From contig JAEDCN010000051.1 in NCBI GenBank assembly GCA_016294105.1, positions 1 to 5,871 on the forward strand: 5,871 nucleotides of DNA, in the 5' to 3' direction. The position numbers were made by a program, and so were the translations under genes. Shown here piece by piece: positions 3,905-5,871 of this stretch. The stretch comes from Treponema sp. (lineage in GTDB: Bacteria > Spirochaetota > Spirochaetia > Treponematales > Treponemataceae). The notes below the pieces were generated by a model. That model was given only the letters and a program-made list of their open reading frames with translations, was not told the DNA's origin and ran no database searches. Numbering within the stretch: position 1 is the stretch's first letter; every line of letters begins with the position of its first letter.

Positions 3905-4278
3905 ACGGAACGCACCCTATCCGCCAGAACCTTAAAAAAGAGCATCCCAGCACATATCCCAAGGAAAAACAACATACCGATCAATATCTGAATTATCTGA
4001 TCCAGGCGTTCCACCGCTTGAACAGAAGATTCCTCCAGAAGCACGAAATCAAAAGGGGCCACGGTGGGTGCAACAGGCGTGCCCTCAGTAGGAACCTCAG
4101 TGCCTTGATCAGATGGCTCTTCCTGGACCACCGTCTCCGGTGGTGCCTCAGTTTCTTCCGGTATTTCATCTACAACAGTCTCCTCCGGCTCGGACGCTGG
4201 CAGCTCATCGGCGGCAGCGTGGAAGGGGAGAAGTACCGTAAGAGCCAGAATAATGATAAGCCAAGATCTCACACTCAT
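3901..4278 (-). CDS. Acidic secreted/membrane-anchored protein of unknown function
   Basis: I do not recognise this 125-aa protein. It has an N-terminal signal peptide (VRSW, then a hydrophobic core at residues 7-18, with a likely cut after AAA near residue 23). A strongly acidic, Pro/Thr-rich region follows (24-74, with repeated EEP and PEE pieces and no Lys or Arg). A membrane span lies at about 94-116 (IIQILIGMLFFLGICAGMLFF) with a basic cytoplasmic tail (KVLADRVRSV). It would be a type I membrane protein with an extended, negatively charged outer part. It starts at an ATGA overlap with the rep stop (4275-4278), with GGAGG inside the end of rep. Its place between replication and coat genes suggests a minor virion or envelope-associated protein. 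A second host-contact or entry-exclusion role is possible but unsupported. Confidence 0.78.
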   Translation of the reverse strand: MSVRSWLIIILALTVLLPFHAAADELPASEPEETVVDEIPEETEAPPETVVQEEPSDQGTEVPTEGTPVAPTVAPFDFVLLEESSVQAVERLDQIIQILIGMLFFLGICAGMLFFKVLADRVRSV

Positions 4279-5210
4279 GTTTTTCCTCCATCAGAAACCT
4301 TCAGATTTTTTGCATACATTTGTTTCAACCTTTCATATTTGGGAGAGATCCGGATACTGCGTTGACCCAGTTCCCGAATAAGATCTTCAGTACCAAATAT
4401 ACTTAAGTAGCAGTCGAGAGCATTTCCGGTCTGATTGATGATGTAATTCTGAAGATTGCCCAGGTTATAATCAACTCCTGGAGCTGACCAACAGCGAATA
4501 CGGCGCACCGTCTGAAGAAAGTTTGACCAGTATACTGTCATGGGCCAGCGGGACATATTCACACCGGTGGTGGGGTCAACATACCGGAGATAGTTACACA
4601 GGACACCACAAAAATGCTCGCCCAGGGAATCCCCATGCATGCCAGAGAGGAAACCAGTGGCGATCTGATCACGCATCTGCATTTCGACACGGATCCAATG
4701 CTCGTCTATGCCCTGTTCAGCGGCCTTGTCATAGATCCGGATCAACATGTCGGACTTCTTGGAACCGTGATAAATCGTAGTCCCGGCAGAACCGTAATCG
4801 ACCTCCCAAGTACGGGACTTAGAAACATAGTGGTGATCATCTGTATCATCCCGCAGGACATCAATGTCCAGGAGGCCGGTGTGGTCATCAGCAGCAACGT
4901 CCAGGCGGGTAATATTGTAGTCTTCAGGGAAGGAGAGCAAATAAGAGTAGAGATCATCCCAGGATGAAGTGCTGTGGCTTTCAAACTCACGGCAGCCTTT
5001 ACCAGTAATGTCAACGCATACACCCATGTCTGCACGTCCATCATACAGAATGGAGATACCACCAAAGGACATCATGGACCGGTATCCATTTCGGCCTCTG
5101 GGACGCTCTTCAAAAGAGACAGATTCCAGCCCAAGAAGGGAGATAAGAGAGCTGGGACTGTCGCATTTTGACGTAAAAGTGAGCCAATCATAGAGAATGC
5201 AATTTTCCAT
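4275..5210 (-). CDS. rep: Rolling-circle replication initiator, Rep_trans family
   Basis: This 311-aa protein matches the Rep_trans family (PF02486), which includes pT181-type plasmid initiators and the NicK/Orf20 relaxases of ICEBs1 and Tn916, and which also occurs in Gram-positive inovirus-like elements. Family features are YDWLTFT at residues 7-13, DITGKGCREFE at 67-77, the metal-site-like ITRLDVAADDH at 100-110, LIRIYDKAAEQG at 156-167 and WIRVEMQMR at 172-180. The nicking tyrosine cannot be assigned with certainty from one sequence; Y160 is a conserved tyrosine in this family. The enzyme would cut one strand at the origin and remain covalently attached. The candidate nick hairpin lies 24-50 bp upstream of the start on the same strand. 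The start at 5210 has AAGGGGG about 8 nt upstream. The gene overlaps the next one as ATGA. Confidence 0.92.
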   Translation of the reverse strand: MENCILYDWLTFTSKCDSPSSLISLLGLESVSFEERPRGRNGYRSMMSFGGISILYDGRADMGVCVDITGKGCREFESHSTSSWDDLYSYLLSFPEDYNITRLDVAADDHTGLLDIDVLRDDTDDHHYVSKSRTWEVDYGSAGTTIYHGSKKSDMLIRIYDKAAEQGIDEHWIRVEMQMRDQIATGFLSGMHGDSLGEHFCGVLCNYLRYVDPTTGVNMSRWPMTVYWSNFLQTVRRIRCWSAPGVDYNLGNLQNYIINQTGNALDCYLSIFGTEDLIRELGQRSIRISPKYERLKQMYAKNLKVSDGGKT

Positions 5211-5233
5211 GGAAAGTTCCCCCTTGTAAATAC

Positions 5234-5260
5234 CACCCCCCTGTTAGTGGTAGGGGGGTG
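5234..5260 (-). other. Candidate double-strand origin / Rep nick hairpin
   Basis: On the minus strand, CACCCCCC (5260-5253) and GGGGGGTG (5241-5234) form a perfect 8-bp stem around the loop TACCA-CTAACA. The combination of a C run, CTAACA and GGGGGGT closely matches, from memory, the oriT nick hairpins of ICEBs1 and Tn916, whose relaxases belong to the same Rep_trans family as the adjacent Rep. The strand is also right: nicking the minus strand displaces the coding-sense strand, which filamentous phages package. A competing pairing, TACCAC (5231-5236) with GTGGTA (5247-5252), could help present the loop. The exact phosphodiester cut is not determined here. Confidence 0.8.
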
Positions 5261-5289
5261 ACCGGGAACACAACCCAAAAGTTCCCGGT
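5261..5289. promoter_or_regulatory. Second origin-proximal hairpin (Rep binding or leader control)
   Basis: ACCGGGAAC (5261-5269) and GTTCCCGGT (5281-5289) form a perfect 9-bp stem with an 11-nt loop, abutting the nick hairpin with no gap. Rep_trans origins often contain an adjacent inverted repeat that the initiator binds, so this is a likely recognition element. As RNA it lies in the rep leader; GGGAACTTT recurs in the rep ribosome binding site region on the minus strand, which allows alternative pairings with the leader. Confidence 0.65.
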
Positions 5290-5330
5290 TATCCTAAAAT
5301 GGGGTACGTCTCCCGACCAGCCCAAAAGCC

Positions 5331-5552
5331 CTAATCAATTACAAAATCCTTCAATTCCTTAAAACGTTCCAAAAGCTCGGTAAACTGCCCCTGAAGTGCT
5401 GTTTGCCTGTTACGAAGTGAAATCATCTCTTTGTCAAGGGTCTGAAGCCTTTCAGCAGCCCGAAGAAGATCCATAAGCTGAGAATAAGAGATAAGAACAT
5501 ACGGTTCAAAAGGGGAGGATGAGGCCCCCGAAGATACACCTTTTTTCCTCAT
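5331..5552 (-). CDS. Small coiled-coil protein of unknown function
   Basis: I do not recognise this 73-aa protein. After a Ser/Gly-rich N-terminus (MRKKGVSSGASSS) and a PYVLISYSQLMDLLRAAERL segment, residues about 36-70 show heptad-like spacing of Leu, Ile and Phe (LQTLDKEMISLRNRQTALQGQFTELLERFKEL), predicting a coiled coil and thus an oligomer or an adaptor. It lies 15 nt after the ssDNA-binding protein gene and before the rep leader, so it is probably a replication-module protein. No strong ribosome binding site precedes the ATG at 5552. Translation may depend on readthrough or coupling from the upstream gene, and expression could be low. No membrane segment or known domain is visible. Confidence 0.7.
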   Translation of the reverse strand: MRKKGVSSGASSSPFEPYVLISYSQLMDLLRAAERLQTLDKEMISLRNRQTALQGQFTELLERFKELKDFVID

Positions 5553-5567
5553 AGAAAAATTGAATTC

Positions 5568-5810
5568 TCACTCTTCATCTTTCTGGATAGAAGCAACCTT
5601 GCCGAAGCGGTTGTACTCAATGTTCACAATGTCATTAAGGCAAGGCCGGAAGTGGGCTAATTTGTTGTCAGAAAGAAAAAGCCGATCAGCAACAAAGCCC
5701 TGGACATTTTCGTCCTCGAACAGGATGTAAACAGTAAGACCAGAAATCACTTCACCGGTTTCTTTGGCGGGAAAGTTTGTGCTACGAATACCAACTACTT
5801 GAGCTTTCAT
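5568..5810 (-). CDS. Probable ssDNA-binding protein (gpV-like)
   Basis: This 80-aa protein begins MKAQVVGIRSTNF and ends FGKVASIQKDEE. Its alternating hydrophobic/polar pattern, without membrane segments, suggests a small all-beta fold, and the segment IVNIEYNRFGKVASI resembles the YNR.GK-type end of small phage ssDNA-binding proteins. In filamentous phages such a protein (gpV in Ff) coats the displaced viral strand, stops its conversion to duplex and delivers it to the assembly complex. Being the first gene of the replication operon fits this role. The ATG at 5810 is chosen over one at 5828 because AAAGGAGA lies 6-7 nt upstream of it, and the longer frame would place that ribosome binding site inside the gene. 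Identification rests on size, fold pattern and position, so it is probable rather than certain. Confidence 0.7.
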   Translation of the reverse strand: MKAQVVGIRSTNFPAKETGEVISGLTVYILFEDENVQGFVADRLFLSDNKLAHFRPCLNDIVNIEYNRFGKVASIQKDEE

Positions 5811-5871
5811 ACAATTCTCCTTTCGCATTCATTTTTTTAATCGCACAAGGCACATATATGTGCCACAAACA

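Overview
The window is the complete genome of a small filamentous phage (Inoviridae-like, order Tubulavirales). It was assembled as a circle and cut open at an arbitrary point: bases 1-55 recur exactly at 5817-5871, so the molecule is about 5,816 bp. The phage assignment rests on the gene set: a Zot/pI-type assembly ATPase, a pVIII-like major coat protein, a long secreted and C-terminally anchored pIII-like adsorption protein, several tiny membrane proteins, a small probable ssDNA-binding protein and a rolling-circle replication initiator. The host is probably a Gram-positive member of the Bacillota, perhaps a gut clostridium. Evidence for this is the strong GGAGG-type ribosome binding sites, the Rep_trans-family initiator, an origin resembling oriT of Tn916/ICEBs1, an assembly ATPase that is only a cytoplasmic domain, and the absence of a secretin gene. 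The host is an inference.

Layout, in minus-strand transcription order. A control region (about 1-127 plus the joined end) carries three copies of a 16-bp operator around a TTGACA promoter. The first operon runs leftward from 5810: probable ssDNA-binding protein, coiled-coil protein, origin hairpins, Rep, an acidic membrane protein, a 44-aa membrane protein and the major coat protein, ending at a near-perfect intrinsic terminator (3526-3550). After a 51-nt hairpin come a 77-aa pVI-like membrane protein and the Zot-like ATPase, joined by an ATGA overlap. A separate strong promoter (2428-2456) drives the pIII-like gene and a 40-aa membrane protein, which end at an intrinsic terminator (615-667). 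The only confident plus-strand gene is an XRE-family regulator (128-355), divergent from the first operon and probably acting on the shared operators.

How the parts work together. Rep would nick the minus strand in the hairpin just upstream of its own gene and start rolling-circle replication. The displaced strand would then be the coding-sense strand, as in other filamentous phages, and would be coated by the small ssDNA-binding protein. The ATPase would drive extrusion through the membrane, exchanging that protein for the major coat protein, with small membrane proteins at the tips and the pIII-like protein on the infecting end.

The most interesting item is the origin. An 8-bp C/G-run inverted repeat encloses the strand-specific sequence CTAACA next to GGGGGG, which closely resembles the relaxase nick hairpins of Tn916/ICEBs1-type conjugative elements. 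It sits beside a Rep of the same superfamily, so this appears to be a filamentous phage with a conjugative-element or plasmid-type replication module. Other points of interest are a possible short plus-strand RNA with its own promoter and terminator, two small membrane genes that are easy to miss, and a tandem 18-bp repeat in the adsorption gene.
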